64,000 nucleotides of DNA from Rhizobium sp. CCGE 510 (lineage in GTDB: Bacteria; Pseudomonadota; Alphaproteobacteria; Rhizobiales; Rhizobiaceae). The stretch's first letter is position 1. Each line of letters begins with the position of its first letter. Under the pieces are notes generated by a model, which saw only the letters and a list, made by a program, of their open reading frames with translations, did not search any database and was not told where the DNA came from. Where the stretch lies: NCBI RefSeq assembly GCF_000292525.1, contig NZ_AEYF01000055.1, positions 62,001-126,000 on the forward strand, given 5' to 3'. Positions 33,706 through 41,628 of the stretch are shown piece after piece. The position numbers and the translations under genes are program-made.

Positions 33706-35343
33706 TCAGCCGATGGAAATGTTCCAGGGTTCAACGATCTGCCAGTCGAGGTTCTTGTCCAGACCCTTGACGTCCTTTGTTGCCCAGCGCGACATCGCCT
33801 GAGAATACCACGGAATGAAGGCCCAATCGTCGCGGAACGCCTTCTGAGCTTGCTGGGCGAGAGCGATGCGCTGCGGATCATCCGCCGCCTTGGTCGTCGC
33901 CTCGGCAAGGGCGCTGTCGACCTTGTCGTTCTTGTAGCCGCCGAGCTTGTTCTGCGCATTCGACGAGGTCGAGGCAATGCAGCCTGCCAGATAGGAGACG
34001 GCATCGGGAACGCGGGTGCCGACATCGTCGCGGAAGATCTGGACCGAGTTCTGGTCCGGGCCGGCATACGCATCCTGCTGCGGCTTCATGTCGACAGCAG
34101 TGATGCCGAGGTTCTGGCGCCATTGCTCGGCGATGAACTGGGCGGCGGCCTGAATGGCCGGCGCCGAGATGCCGACGAACATGATCTTCGGCAAGCGCTC
34201 AGGCCCGCCATAGCTCGATTCGGCGAGCAGCTTCTTTGCGGCTGCCGGATCATAAGGAAAGGGTTCGAAGCCGGAATTTTCGGCGCCCGGAACCGAGTTG
34301 AGGATCTGGTCGGCCTTCTTGTGCGGCCCGTCCGGATAGGATGCCTTGAACAGGCCGTCTCGGTCGATCGCCATGATCAGTGCCTGGCGAACCTTCGGAT
34401 CGTCCATCGGCGCCCGGGAAATATTGAACCAGAAGTGCTGGCTGGTCGGGATCAGCGGGCCGGCCGAAAATTCGGGGCCGAGATCCTGGATGATCGTCGA
34501 GGTGACGAGTTCCGTATGCGCGTTGAACTCGCCGGATTTGATCAGCGATGTCGCCGTCACATTGTCCTCGATCGAGGTAACCTCGATGCGCGCGAGCTTC
34601 GGCTTCGGGCCGAAGAAGTTCTCGTTCGGCTCGAAGGTGAGCTTGCCGGCATCTATATCGATGCTCGTCAGCTTGAAGGGACCGGAGAAGGCCGGCTTGC
34701 TGTCAGGCTTGTACCAGTCGGCGATCTCCTCGCCGTCGCTGCCGCGCGACTGCGACGCCTTGGTGATCGGCGCGATGTGGTTTGCCAGGCGCATGAAGAA
34801 GATCGGATCGGCTGCCGTCAGCGTCACGACGACCGTCCCCTCGTCGGGTGTCGCGACACCGGTCAACTCCTTGCCGGAGCCGGCAGCGATCTCAGCGTAA
34901 CCCTTGACCTTGCTCAGCACCTGGTCGGCGCGCTGGCTCTTGGTGTTCGGCATCGAGGCGACTTCCCACGATCCCTTGACATCGGCCGCGGTGATCTTGC
35001 TGCCGTCGGAGAAGACGGCCTTGGGGTCGATCTTGAACGTCCAGACGGCGTTGTCGGCAGATTCCCAGCTGGTGAAGACGTAAGGCTTGATTTTGCCTTG
35101 ACTGTCGAAATACATCGGCGCGGCCCACCAGATCGAATTCCAGCGGAACGTCCTGCCGCCACCGCGCAGCGGCGACCAATCCTGGTCGAAGGCCGGATGT
35201 GCGACCTTGAGGACCTGGCCCTCGTCAGCCATGACGATGCGGGCATTCATCCCGAACACGGTGAGGCCGACGCCGGCCGCAAGGCCGAGCTTCAGCGCGT
35301 TGCGACGCGATATATTGGTTTTATCCGATTGATCTAAAGACAT
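33706..35343 (-). CDS. ABC transporter solute-binding protein, family 5 (peptide/opine/nickel type), Tat-exported
   Basis: A 545-residue periplasmic binding protein, first gene of the operon. ATG 35343 has GGGAGG 7 bases upstream. The N-terminus carries a twin-arginine signal (ISRRNALKLGLAAGVGLTVFG). The SBP_bac_5 fold is indicated by VWTFKIDPKAVFSDGSKITAADV near residue 100 and by KVRQALIMAIDRDGLFKASY. Family 5 proteins bind peptides but also opines, sugars and other compounds. The neighbours (sugar-acid kinase, aldolase, dehydrogenases) argue for a non-peptide ligand here. Confidence 0.9.
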   Translation of the reverse strand: MSLDQSDKTNISRRNALKLGLAAGVGLTVFGMNARIVMADEGQVLKVAHPAFDQDWSPLRGGGRTFRWNSIWWAAPMYFDSQGKIKPYVFTSWESADNAVWTFKIDPKAVFSDGSKITAADVKGSWEVASMPNTKSQRADQVLSKVKGYAEIAAGSGKELTGVATPDEGTVVVTLTAADPIFFMRLANHIAPITKASQSRGSDGEEIADWYKPDSKPAFSGPFKLTSIDIDAGKLTFEPNENFFGPKPKLARIEVTSIEDNVTATSLIKSGEFNAHTELVTSTIIQDLGPEFSAGPLIPTSQHFWFNISRAPMDDPKVRQALIMAIDRDGLFKASYPDGPHKKADQILNSVPGAENSGFEPFPYDPAAAKKLLAESSYGGPERLPKIMFVGISAPAIQAAAQFIAEQWRQNLGITAVDMKPQQDAYAGPDQNSVQIFRDDVGTRVPDAVSYLAGCIASTSSNAQNKLGGYKNDKVDSALAEATTKAADDPQRIALAQQAQKAFRDDWAFIPWYSQAMSRWATKDVKGLDKNLDWQIVEPWNISIG

Positions 35344-35649
35344 GGCATTCCTCCCAGGTGAATTCGGCAGCGCTCTCCCTGCCCCTTGCCAGGCGCAGCA
35401 CAATCCGTCCCGTATCGTTCTCTCGTTATTGTAAATATGTCAACAAAAAATCGCATTTCTTTCTACAGCAAAATTTATGGCGAAAAATATGATAGCAATA
35501 ACAATTAGATAATTTTTCCATCGAGAAAGAACGCATTTTGTCTTCTTGACAAAAGCACCGCAATGGAAAAGTTTTTCGCAATCCATCGCGACAAACGAAT
35601 GACAATTGCCCGTGCAGCCGGAAAAACGGGACGCACCGAGGAGGGCGAA
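35344..35649. other. AT-rich divergent regulatory region
   Basis: 306 bp between the binding-protein gene (minus) and the aldolase gene (plus), markedly AT-rich compared with surrounding DNA. It should hold promoters in both directions. The perfect palindrome at 35536-35554 is described separately; an imperfect related site TTGTAAATATGTCAA lies at 35429-35443. Confidence 0.6.
35536..35554. promoter_or_regulatory. Operator-like palindrome (candidate GntR site)
   Basis: TTTTGTC (35536-35542) and GACAAAA (35548-35554) are perfect inverted arms around a 5-base centre. TTGT/ACAA arms are typical of FadR-type GntR operators. Its position in the divergent region of the operon that ends with a GntR gene makes it the best operator candidate. 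Confidence 0.4.
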
Positions 35650-36552
35650 ATGAGCCACAGGATTACAGGCGTTTTCAGCGCCGCCGCAACGCCGCTGACT
35701 GCGGACAATACGCCGGATCTCGCGCTTTTCACCGGCCATTGCCGGCAGTTGCTGGCCGAGGGATGTCATGGCGTCGCCCTGCTCGGCACGACGGGCGAGG
35801 CCAATTCCTTTTCCGCATCCGAGCGCCGCGCCATTCTGGAAGCGGCTGTGAAGGCCGGCATTCCGGCCGACAGGCTTTTGCCGGGCACCGGCGTCGTCGC
35901 CATTCCGGAGACCGTGGAACTGACCCGGCACGCGCTGTCGCTCGGCGTCACCAAGGTGGTGATGCTGCCACCCTTCTATTACAAGGGTGTCTCCGACGAC
36001 GGCCTCTTCGCCGCCTATTCGCAAGTGCTGGAAAAGGTCGCCGACACGCGTCTGCGGGTGATCCTCTACCACATCCCGCAGGTTTCGGGCGTTCCGCTTT
36101 CCATTCCGCTGATCGGCCGGCTGATTGCGGCCTTCCCGGAAACGATTGTCGGCATCAAGGAATCTGCGGGCGATTTCAACAACATGCAGGCGATCATCGC
36201 CGCCTATCCCGGCTTTTCGGTGCTGGCCGGTGCCGACCCGCTGCTGCTGCCGCTGATGAAGGCCGGCGGCGCCGGCTGCATCACCGCAACCTCCAATCTA
36301 GTGGCGGATTCGCTGCGCACCGTCTACGACCATGTCCATGACCCCGCACGCGCCGCCGATGTCGAGGCGGCGCAGGCGCGCATCAACGCCTATCGCACCC
36401 TTTCCAACTCCTACGTCCAGATCCCGACCATCAAGGCAATGGTGGGGTTAAAGACCGGCAATCCCGCCTGGAAGCGCACACGCGCGCCGCTGATGCCGCT
36501 TGATGATGCGGACTATGCCGCGCTCGCCGAAAGCTACGCCAAGCTGCCTTGA
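35650..36552 (+). CDS. DHDPS/NAL-family class I aldolase
   Basis: A 300-residue (beta/alpha)8 lyase of the dihydrodipicolinate synthase family. ATG 35650 follows GAGGAGG; the upstream open frame has no ribosome site. Motifs are LLGTTGEANSF (phosphate/carboxylate loop), LYHIPQVSG with the proton-shuttle Tyr, and VGIKESAGDF with the Schiff-base Lys. The chemistry is cleavage or formation of a 2-oxo acid with pyruvate or a related ketoacid. The genomic setting (sugar-acid genes, no lysine pathway) points to a catabolic aldolase for a 2-keto-3-deoxy or similar acid rather than DapA. The downstream sialidase-like gene recalls N-acetylneuraminate lyase partners, but that is only suggestive. Confidence 0.88.
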   Translation: MSHRITGVFSAAATPLTADNTPDLALFTGHCRQLLAEGCHGVALLGTTGEANSFSASERRAILEAAVKAGIPADRLLPGTGVVAIPETVELTRHALSLGVTKVVMLPPFYYKGVSDDGLFAAYSQVLEKVADTRLRVILYHIPQVSGVPLSIPLIGRLIAAFPETIVGIKESAGDFNNMQAIIAAYPGFSVLAGADPLLLPLMKAGGAGCITATSNLVADSLRTVYDHVHDPARAADVEAAQARINAYRTLSNSYVQIPTIKAMVGLKTGNPAWKRTRAPLMPLDDADYAALAESYAKLP

Positions 36553-36563
36553 GGAATTCTGCC

Positions 36564-37750
36564 ATGACCTTTACCGGCCTGCCTTCGGAAGCCGTGCCCG
36601 CCCTGATGACGGGGCTTATCACCCCGCACTCCTCCATTCACGGCCGAGCGGATGCCTATCTGCCCTCCCCTTGCATCCAGAACCATGCGGCCAATCTCGC
36701 CTTTCTGCCCGACGGCACACTGACCTGCGTCTGGTTCGGCGGGACGATGGAGGGCATGGGTGATATTTCGATTTACATGTCGCGGCTGGCGCCGGGCTCC
36801 GAGCGCTGGTCCGAGCCGGAGAAAATGAGCGACGACCCGGAGAAATCCGAGCAAAACCCGTTGCTTTTCAACGCCCCGGACGGGAAAACGTGGCTGCTCT
36901 ACACCTCGCAGACTTCGGGCAATCAGGACGGCTCTGTTGTCAAATGCCGGATATCGGGGGATGGCGGTAAAAGTTTCGGCCCGGTTCGCATCCTCTGCGA
37001 CAGTCCCGGCACCTTCGTTCGTCAGCAGATCGTCGTCAACGACCGGGGCGACTGGCTGCTTCCGGTTTTCCGTTGCGTCGGCCTCAACGGAGAGCGCTGG
37101 AGTGGCGACGCCGATACGGCGGCAGTGTTGATCTCGCGAGACGGCGGTGCCAGTTGGCAAATGCGCGATATTCCAGACAGTATCGGCGCCGTGCACATGA
37201 ACATCTTGCCGCTCGGCGGCGACGAGATGGTCGCGTTCTACCGCAACCGTTTCGCCGAGAGCATACTTTCCAGCGGATCGACCGATGGCGGCGAGACCTG
37301 GAGTGTGCCTGAGCCTACCGAACTGCGAACAACAACTCCTCGATCCAGGCTACCGTGCTGAATGATGGAGCGATCGCAATGGTTTACAACCATTCGAATG
37401 CCGGCATGTCGGATGCGCGGCGCCAGTCACTCTATGACGAAATCGAAGGCGGCGAGGCCAACGAAGCCACTGTTGGGACCGCCGATATCGGCCGCAAGGC
37501 GGTCTGGGGTGTTCCGCGTGCGCCGCTCAGCTTGGCGATATCGAGGGATGGCGGCAGGAGCTTTCCGCATCGCATGGATCTCGATACCGGCGACGGCTTC
37601 TGCCTCAGCAACAATTCCAAGGACGCGCTGAACCGCGAATTCTCCTACCCCTCGATCATCCAGGGCAGCGACGGCACGCTCCATGTCGCCTACACCTACT
37701 ACCGGCGCGCCATCAAATATGTGCGGCTTGCACCGCAATCCCTGCCGTAA
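36564..37750 (+). pseudogene. BNR/Asp-box sialidase-like protein, split by a one-base deletion
   Basis: Encodes a cytoplasmic beta-propeller of the exo-alpha-sialidase-like group. Asp-box repeats (SxDxGxxW/F) are SGDGGKSFG, SRDGGASWQ, STDGGETWS and SRDGGRSFP. The N-terminus lacks a signal peptide. The frame breaks at about 37325: the first part reads EPTEL then nonsense to 37361, while NNNSSIQATVLNDGAIAMVYN continues in another frame. Restoring one C (CTGCG to CTGCCG, giving ELPNNNSS) yields a single 395-codon ORF. GAGG precedes the ATG, 11 bp after the aldolase stop. The true glycosidase activity is doubtful; related genes sit in sugar-acid loci. It may be a pseudogene or contain a sequencing error. 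Confidence 0.78.
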
Positions 37751-38106
37751 GCGAGCCGGCGGCCAAAAATTGTAAACCTGTGTCCGGTTGAGCGCGAAAG
37801 CATACAGGCTGGAACTGGCATTGATCGGCATCGCGATAGAATGTGATAACATCTCCGCGCTGTTCGTCGCCACGCAAATGGCGGCCCATCCTTCATTGTC
37901 GAATGCCACTTCATCGAACTGAAGTTTCATTAACATACTGATATAAAACAATATATTGGCGCGATGAAGGCAGTTTGAACCGCATTCGACGCCATGTTCG
38001 GCGATAAAAATTCCCGCGCTTGGGAATGCTGGCTTGACATTAATCTTACAACTTTACATTAAAGAGAGACGACATTGCCGCAAGGTCTTGCAGGGAGGAC
38101 TGGTTC
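37751..38106. other. Intergenic region with likely promoter for the ADH-PdxA pair
   Basis: 356 bp, AT-rich towards the end. TTGACA at 38034-38039 followed by an AT-rich stretch resembles a vegetative -35 region, and TTGTAA/TACAA-like half sites occur at 37770 and 38047. No gene was found; a minus-strand open frame in the first half has no ribosome site. Confidence 0.4.
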
Positions 38107-39240
38107 ATGGCCAGCTTGGATTCGCCAATCACGATCGTTCGGCCGCACCTGATCGAATTCGGCATCGGCACGGCGGGAAAGCTCGGCAAATGGGCTGCCG
38201 AAAAGGGCTATCGGCGCACGCTAGTCATCTCCGATGCCTTCAATGCCTCGCGCATCGACGTGCTGGAACTGAAGGGCGAGGTGACGGTGTTTGCCGAGGT
38301 GACGCCCGAGCCGGATACGGCCAATCTCGAAAAAGTCCTGGCCGCGGCCAACGGCGCCAACGCCGAACTGATCGTCGGCTTCGGTGGCGGCAGCGCCATG
38401 GACCTGGCAAAACTTGCCGCCGTCCTTGCCGGCTCCACGCAAACGCTGCATGACGTCGTCGGCCCCAACAAGGTGCAGGGGCCGCGCAAGGCAGCACTCG
38501 CCCAGGTACCGACGACCTCGGGCACCGGCAGCGAGGCCGGCATCCGCGCGCTGGTCACCGATCCCAAGACGATGGCCAAGCTTGCGGTGGAAAGCCTGCA
38601 TATGCTGGCCGACATCGCCGTCATCGACCCGGCCCTGACCTTCAGCGTTCCCACGCGCACGACAGCTGCGACCGGCGTCGACGCGATGGCCCATTGCGTC
38701 GAGGCCTTCACCAATCGCAAGGCCCACCCGATGGTCGATATCTATGCGATCGAGGGAACGCGGCTGGTCGGCAAATATCTCGCCCGCGCCGTCAGGGATG
38801 GCAACGATGCCGAGGCGCGCGCAGGCCTGTCGCTCGCCTCGCTTTACGGCGGTTTCTGCCTCGGTCCGGTCAATACCGCCGGCGGGCATGCGCTCGCCTA
38901 TCCCCTCGGCACGCGATGGCATGTCGCCCATGGTGCCGCGAACGCGCTGATCTTTCCGCATGTGCTTGCCTTCAACACGCCGGCCGCCCCGGAAAAGACC
39001 AAGACGGTGATGGCGGCGCTCGGACGTCAAACCTCGGAAACCATCGCATCCGTCTTCGATGCGGCTTACGCTTTCTGCGCCGAACTCGGTATCGAGATGA
39101 AGCTCTCCGGCCTCGGCGTGCCGGAAAGCGATCTCGACGCCATGGCCGACGACGCCTTTGCCATTCGCCGCCTGCTCGACAATAATCCGCGCGATCTCAC
39201 GCGTGCCGACATCCGCTCGATTTACGCAGCCGCGTTCTAG
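38107..39240 (+). CDS. Iron-containing alcohol dehydrogenase
   Basis: A 377-residue group III dehydrogenase. The NAD-binding turn is IVGFGGGSAMDLAKL, and TTSGTGSEA follows. The metal ligands are in IDPALTF/GVDAMAHCVEAF (Asp/His), with further His in GHALAYPLGTRWHVAHGAANAL. GGGAGG precedes the ATG by 9 bases. PdxA-like follows after 14 bp, so the two are co-transcribed. In this locus it would oxidise a hydroxy acid or reduce an aldehyde released by the aldolase; the direction is inference. Confidence 0.9.
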   Translation: MASLDSPITIVRPHLIEFGIGTAGKLGKWAAEKGYRRTLVISDAFNASRIDVLELKGEVTVFAEVTPEPDTANLEKVLAAANGANAELIVGFGGGSAMDLAKLAAVLAGSTQTLHDVVGPNKVQGPRKAALAQVPTTSGTGSEAGIRALVTDPKTMAKLAVESLHMLADIAVIDPALTFSVPTRTTAATGVDAMAHCVEAFTNRKAHPMVDIYAIEGTRLVGKYLARAVRDGNDAEARAGLSLASLYGGFCLGPVNTAGGHALAYPLGTRWHVAHGAANALIFPHVLAFNTPAAPEKTKTVMAALGRQTSETIASVFDAAYAFCAELGIEMKLSGLGVPESDLDAMADDAFAIRRLLDNNPRDLTRADIRSIYAAAF

Positions 39241-39254
39241 AAGGAAGTTTGACG

Positions 39255-40241
39255 ATGGACAGGAATGCGAAAGTCGCCGTGACGCTCGGCGATCCGGCCG
39301 GTGTCGGCCCCGAGGTGATCGTCAAGGCCCTGGCGGCCCTTCCGAGCGAAGAGCGCCGCGATTTCGTCATTGTCGGCAATGTCGAAGCGCTGGAGCGCGC
39401 CGACCGCGTCACCGGCACCGGTCTGCGGTTCGGGCCCGCCGATGCCGCGGGTGACGACAGGATCGCCGTCGATGAGGTCGCGCTCGGCGCGGCCCTACCC
39501 GAGATCGGCAAGGTCAGCCCGGTCGCCGGCGATGCCTCCGTGCGTTATATCACCCGCGCCGTCGATCTCGCCATGTCTGGTCAAGCCGACGTCATCGTCA
39601 CCGCCCCGATCAACAAGGAGGCGATGAACCTCGCCGGCCATCACCATGACGGCCATACCGGGCTTCTCGCCCATCTCACCGGCTCGAAGAGCTCCTTCAT
39701 GCTGCTTGCCTCCGAGCGGCTGAACACCATCCACGTCTCCACGCATATTTCGCTGAAGGGCGCGATCGAACGCGCAAAGACCGAACGGGTGCTCGCCACT
39801 ATCGAAGCCGGCCACAGGCATTTCCTGCGGCTCGGCAAAAAGGCGCGCATCGCCGTTGCCGGCCTCAATCCGCATTGCGGCGAAAACGGCCTGTTTGGCA
39901 CCGAGGATACGGAATTCCTGGCCCCCGCCGTCGAGCAGGCGCAGGCGAAGGGCATCGACGTCGTCGGCCCGATCTCCGCCGACACGGTCTTCGCCCGCGC
40001 CTATAACGGCGCTTTCGATCTGGTCATCGCCCAATATCACGACCAGGGCCACATCCCGATCAAGCTCGTCGCCTTCGAGACGGCGGTCAACATCTCGCTC
40101 GGCCTGCCGATCGACCGCGTCTCGGTCGACCACGGCACCGCCTTCGACATTGCCGGCACGGGGAAGGCCAATCACGTCAACATGCTTTCGGCCATCGCCT
40201 ATGCCAGACTGATGGCGCGTTCGCCGCGGCAGAAGGGGTGA
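39255..40241 (+). CDS. PdxA-family 4-phosphate dehydrogenase (PdxA2-like)
   Basis: A 328-residue dehydrogenase/decarboxylase. ATG 39255 has AGGAAG 7 bases upstream. Motifs are VTLGDPAGVGPEV at the N-terminus, APINKEAM, the metal-site HHHDGHTG, ALNPHCGE-type VAGLNPHCGENG, and QYHDQGHIPIK with the third metal His, then VDHGTAFDIAGTG. The biosynthetic PdxA makes a vitamin B6 precursor, while PdxA2 proteins oxidise and decarboxylate four-carbon acid 4-phosphates to dihydroxyacetone phosphate. Pairing with the DUF1537 kinase supports the catabolic PdxA2 role. Confidence 0.88.
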   Translation: MDRNAKVAVTLGDPAGVGPEVIVKALAALPSEERRDFVIVGNVEALERADRVTGTGLRFGPADAAGDDRIAVDEVALGAALPEIGKVSPVAGDASVRYITRAVDLAMSGQADVIVTAPINKEAMNLAGHHHDGHTGLLAHLTGSKSSFMLLASERLNTIHVSTHISLKGAIERAKTERVLATIEAGHRHFLRLGKKARIAVAGLNPHCGENGLFGTEDTEFLAPAVEQAQAKGIDVVGPISADTVFARAYNGAFDLVIAQYHDQGHIPIKLVAFETAVNISLGLPIDRVSVDHGTAFDIAGTGKANHVNMLSAIAYARLMARSPRQKG

Positions 40242-40320
40242 TCGCAGCAATTCGAGAGCAGCGATGGGCTCGGAAGGCGTCCGGTTTTTACCACAAACGT
40301 GGCTGCAACCAGCTGCCTTA

Positions 40321-40803
40321 TCACACACCGAACAAACGGCGATCCCAGAAGACGGGTTGATGGAGACTGACGGTGATCGATAGGAATTCCGGGTGTGCCG
40401 GGTTGATCAATATGTTGCGGTCGACGCGGGCGACAACGCTTGGGACCAGCAGGATGGCGCTGCGTCTCTCCTGGCACCAGCGTTCGCCGAAAGCCTTGCT
40501 GACTCCAGCAGGCATGCTGTCCCAGCCCGGTAAAGCGGGTTCGGAGAACACCTCGTAGCTTAGCCCGCGCGGGATGGTGATGGTGACATAGTGCTGGTTG
40601 GGCGGCAGCCTGCCGCTGCCATGGACGAGCTTTTCGAGCAGCGCCGTCGAATAGTGCTCGCTCGTATAGATGATCGGGCTGGCCGATGTATTCCACCGCC
40701 CCGGCGCGATGGTCGAGCCGGTGGCATCGAAGATCGGATAGGTTCCACTGGGATCTCCGATGCGAACGGATGTCAGCGTGCGATCGAGAAGCTGTGCGCT
40801 CAC
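40321..40803 (-). CDS. RES-domain toxin (NAD+-degrading type)
   Basis: A 160-residue RES-family toxin. RES toxins of type II systems deplete NAD+. Landmarks are VRIGDP with the conserved Arg, GRWNTSASPIIYTSEHYSTALLE carrying Glu, the FGERWCQERRSAILLVPS segment with the conserved Ser, and NILINPAHP. The antitoxin gene overlaps upstream by 4 bases, the usual antitoxin-first order. The catalytic residues appear intact, so an active toxin is likely. Confidence 0.9.
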   Translation of the reverse strand: MSAQLLDRTLTSVRIGDPSGTYPIFDATGSTIAPGRWNTSASPIIYTSEHYSTALLEKLVHGSGRLPPNQHYVTITIPRGLSYEVFSEPALPGWDSMPAGVSKAFGERWCQERRSAILLVPSVVARVDRNILINPAHPEFLSITVSLHQPVFWDRRLFGV

Positions 40804-41231
40804 GCAGCGCTGCCGTATTTCAGGCTTCCAAGGATATCGAGCACGAGCTCGCCGCCGATCTCGCTCTGGATGACGGCGTCGATCGGCCGCCTGTCTTCCA
40901 GCATCGCATGCGGCCGAAACAGGAAATCGCGCGCCTCGGTCTCGGTCTGCCAGACATCGAGCGCCAGGCCCCAGACACGCGCGAGACGGGCGAGCTTTAT
41001 GCCCTCGTCGGTGGAGAGCCGATGCTTGGATTTGCGCCGCTCATAGGTGGCCTTGGGAACGAGCCGGTATTTGAACTGGGTATCATCAGGCGCCAGAAGC
41101 AACGCCATGCGGTCAAGCGCCTTGACCGGCAATCCCGCCTCGATGCTGGAGAGCAGGCCGAAGGCCGAGCGCGACGCCGGCTCCCTGGCAGGCAATCCAA
41201 GAACGTCGGCGACGATAGAAAATCCCATCAT
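40800..41231 (-). CDS. Xre/MbcA/ParS-family antitoxin
   Basis: A 143-residue antitoxin with an N-terminal Xre-like helix-turn-helix region and a C-terminal toxin-binding (DUF2384) part. RLSTDEGIKLARLARVWGLALDVW is the family signature and FLFRPHAMLEDRRPIDAV the conserved central motif. ATG 41231 has AAGGAG 8 bases upstream. It should neutralise the RES toxin and repress its own promoter, where a CACTTGA/TCAAGTG inverted repeat is found. Confidence 0.9.
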   Translation of the reverse strand: MMGFSIVADVLGLPAREPASRSAFGLLSSIEAGLPVKALDRMALLLAPDDTQFKYRLVPKATYERRKSKHRLSTDEGIKLARLARVWGLALDVWQTETEARDFLFRPHAMLEDRRPIDAVIQSEIGGELVLDILGSLKYGSAA

Positions 41232-41247
41232 GACAATGGCTCCTTTT

Positions 41248-41275
41248 CACTTGATGTTATATTTAGTCTCAAGTG
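41248..41275. promoter_or_regulatory. Inverted-repeat operator upstream of the antitoxin gene
   Basis: CACTTGA (41248-41254) and TCAAGTG (41269-41275), perfect 7-base arms with a 14-base AT-rich centre that should contain the antitoxin promoter on the minus strand. It begins 17 bp upstream of the antitoxin ATG, as expected for autoregulation by an Xre antitoxin. Confidence 0.5.
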
Positions 41276-41280
41276 GAACG

Positions 41281-41376
41281 ATGATCAAGCGCGTCATTTG
41301 CTTGCTTGGGTCCGACTGGTGGTTCGACACCCATGGCATCAGTCTCTCCGAACTCAGCGAGACGATCGACGAATAG
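41281..41376 (+). CDS. Possible 31-residue small protein
   Basis: ATG 41281 to TAG 41376 encodes MIKRVICLLGSDWWFDTHGI followed by SLSELSETIDE. Codon choice is like neighbouring genes, and GGA lies about 5 bases upstream. Divergent from the antitoxin and followed by a hairpin. Too short to be sure; it could also be chance. Confidence 0.3.
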   Translation: MIKRVICLLGSDWWFDTHGISLSELSETIDE

Positions 41377-41381
41377 CAAAA

Positions 41382-41415
41382 CAAGGCCTCCTGGAGATAA
41401 AAACGGGAGGCCTTG
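41382..41415. terminator. Strong hairpin, possible bidirectional terminator
   Basis: CAAGGCCTCC (41382-41391) pairs perfectly with GGAGGCCTTG (41406-41415) around a 14-base A-rich loop. Read on the minus strand it is followed by TTTTG; on the plus strand no T run follows. It lies just after the small ORF. Confidence 0.4.
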
Positions 41416-41628
41416 CCGTATGTGGATAGTGTCAGCTTTTGGCCACATCCATTGCCGGCATCACTCAAGGCTACGCTGCATCGATCGTTCGCCAGAAATC
41501 TTAGGTCAGGAATGAGCCTGCGGTCCGCCTACTCTTTTTCTCGGAGAGCTTCTTTTTGGAAATTCCTTTCTCCTCATTCTCATTAGTCTACTTAATTTAT
41601 AGACATAACTTAATTGGAGAGAGTGGTA

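Larger units (their letters stand above)
41232..41628. other. Intergenic region with operators, a small ORF and a hairpin
   Basis: 397 bp between the antitoxin and the sugar-binding protein gene. It holds the antitoxin operator (41248-41275), a possible 31-codon ORF (41281-41376), a strong hairpin (41382-41415), and an AT-rich promoter region with a GTCTA/TAGAC inverted repeat (41586-41604) before the transporter operon. Confidence 0.6.

Noticed and set aside
37427..37951. Minus-strand open frame across the end of the sialidase-like gene
   Set aside because: It has no ribosome site, overlaps a conserved Asp-box coding frame, and shows no family motif.
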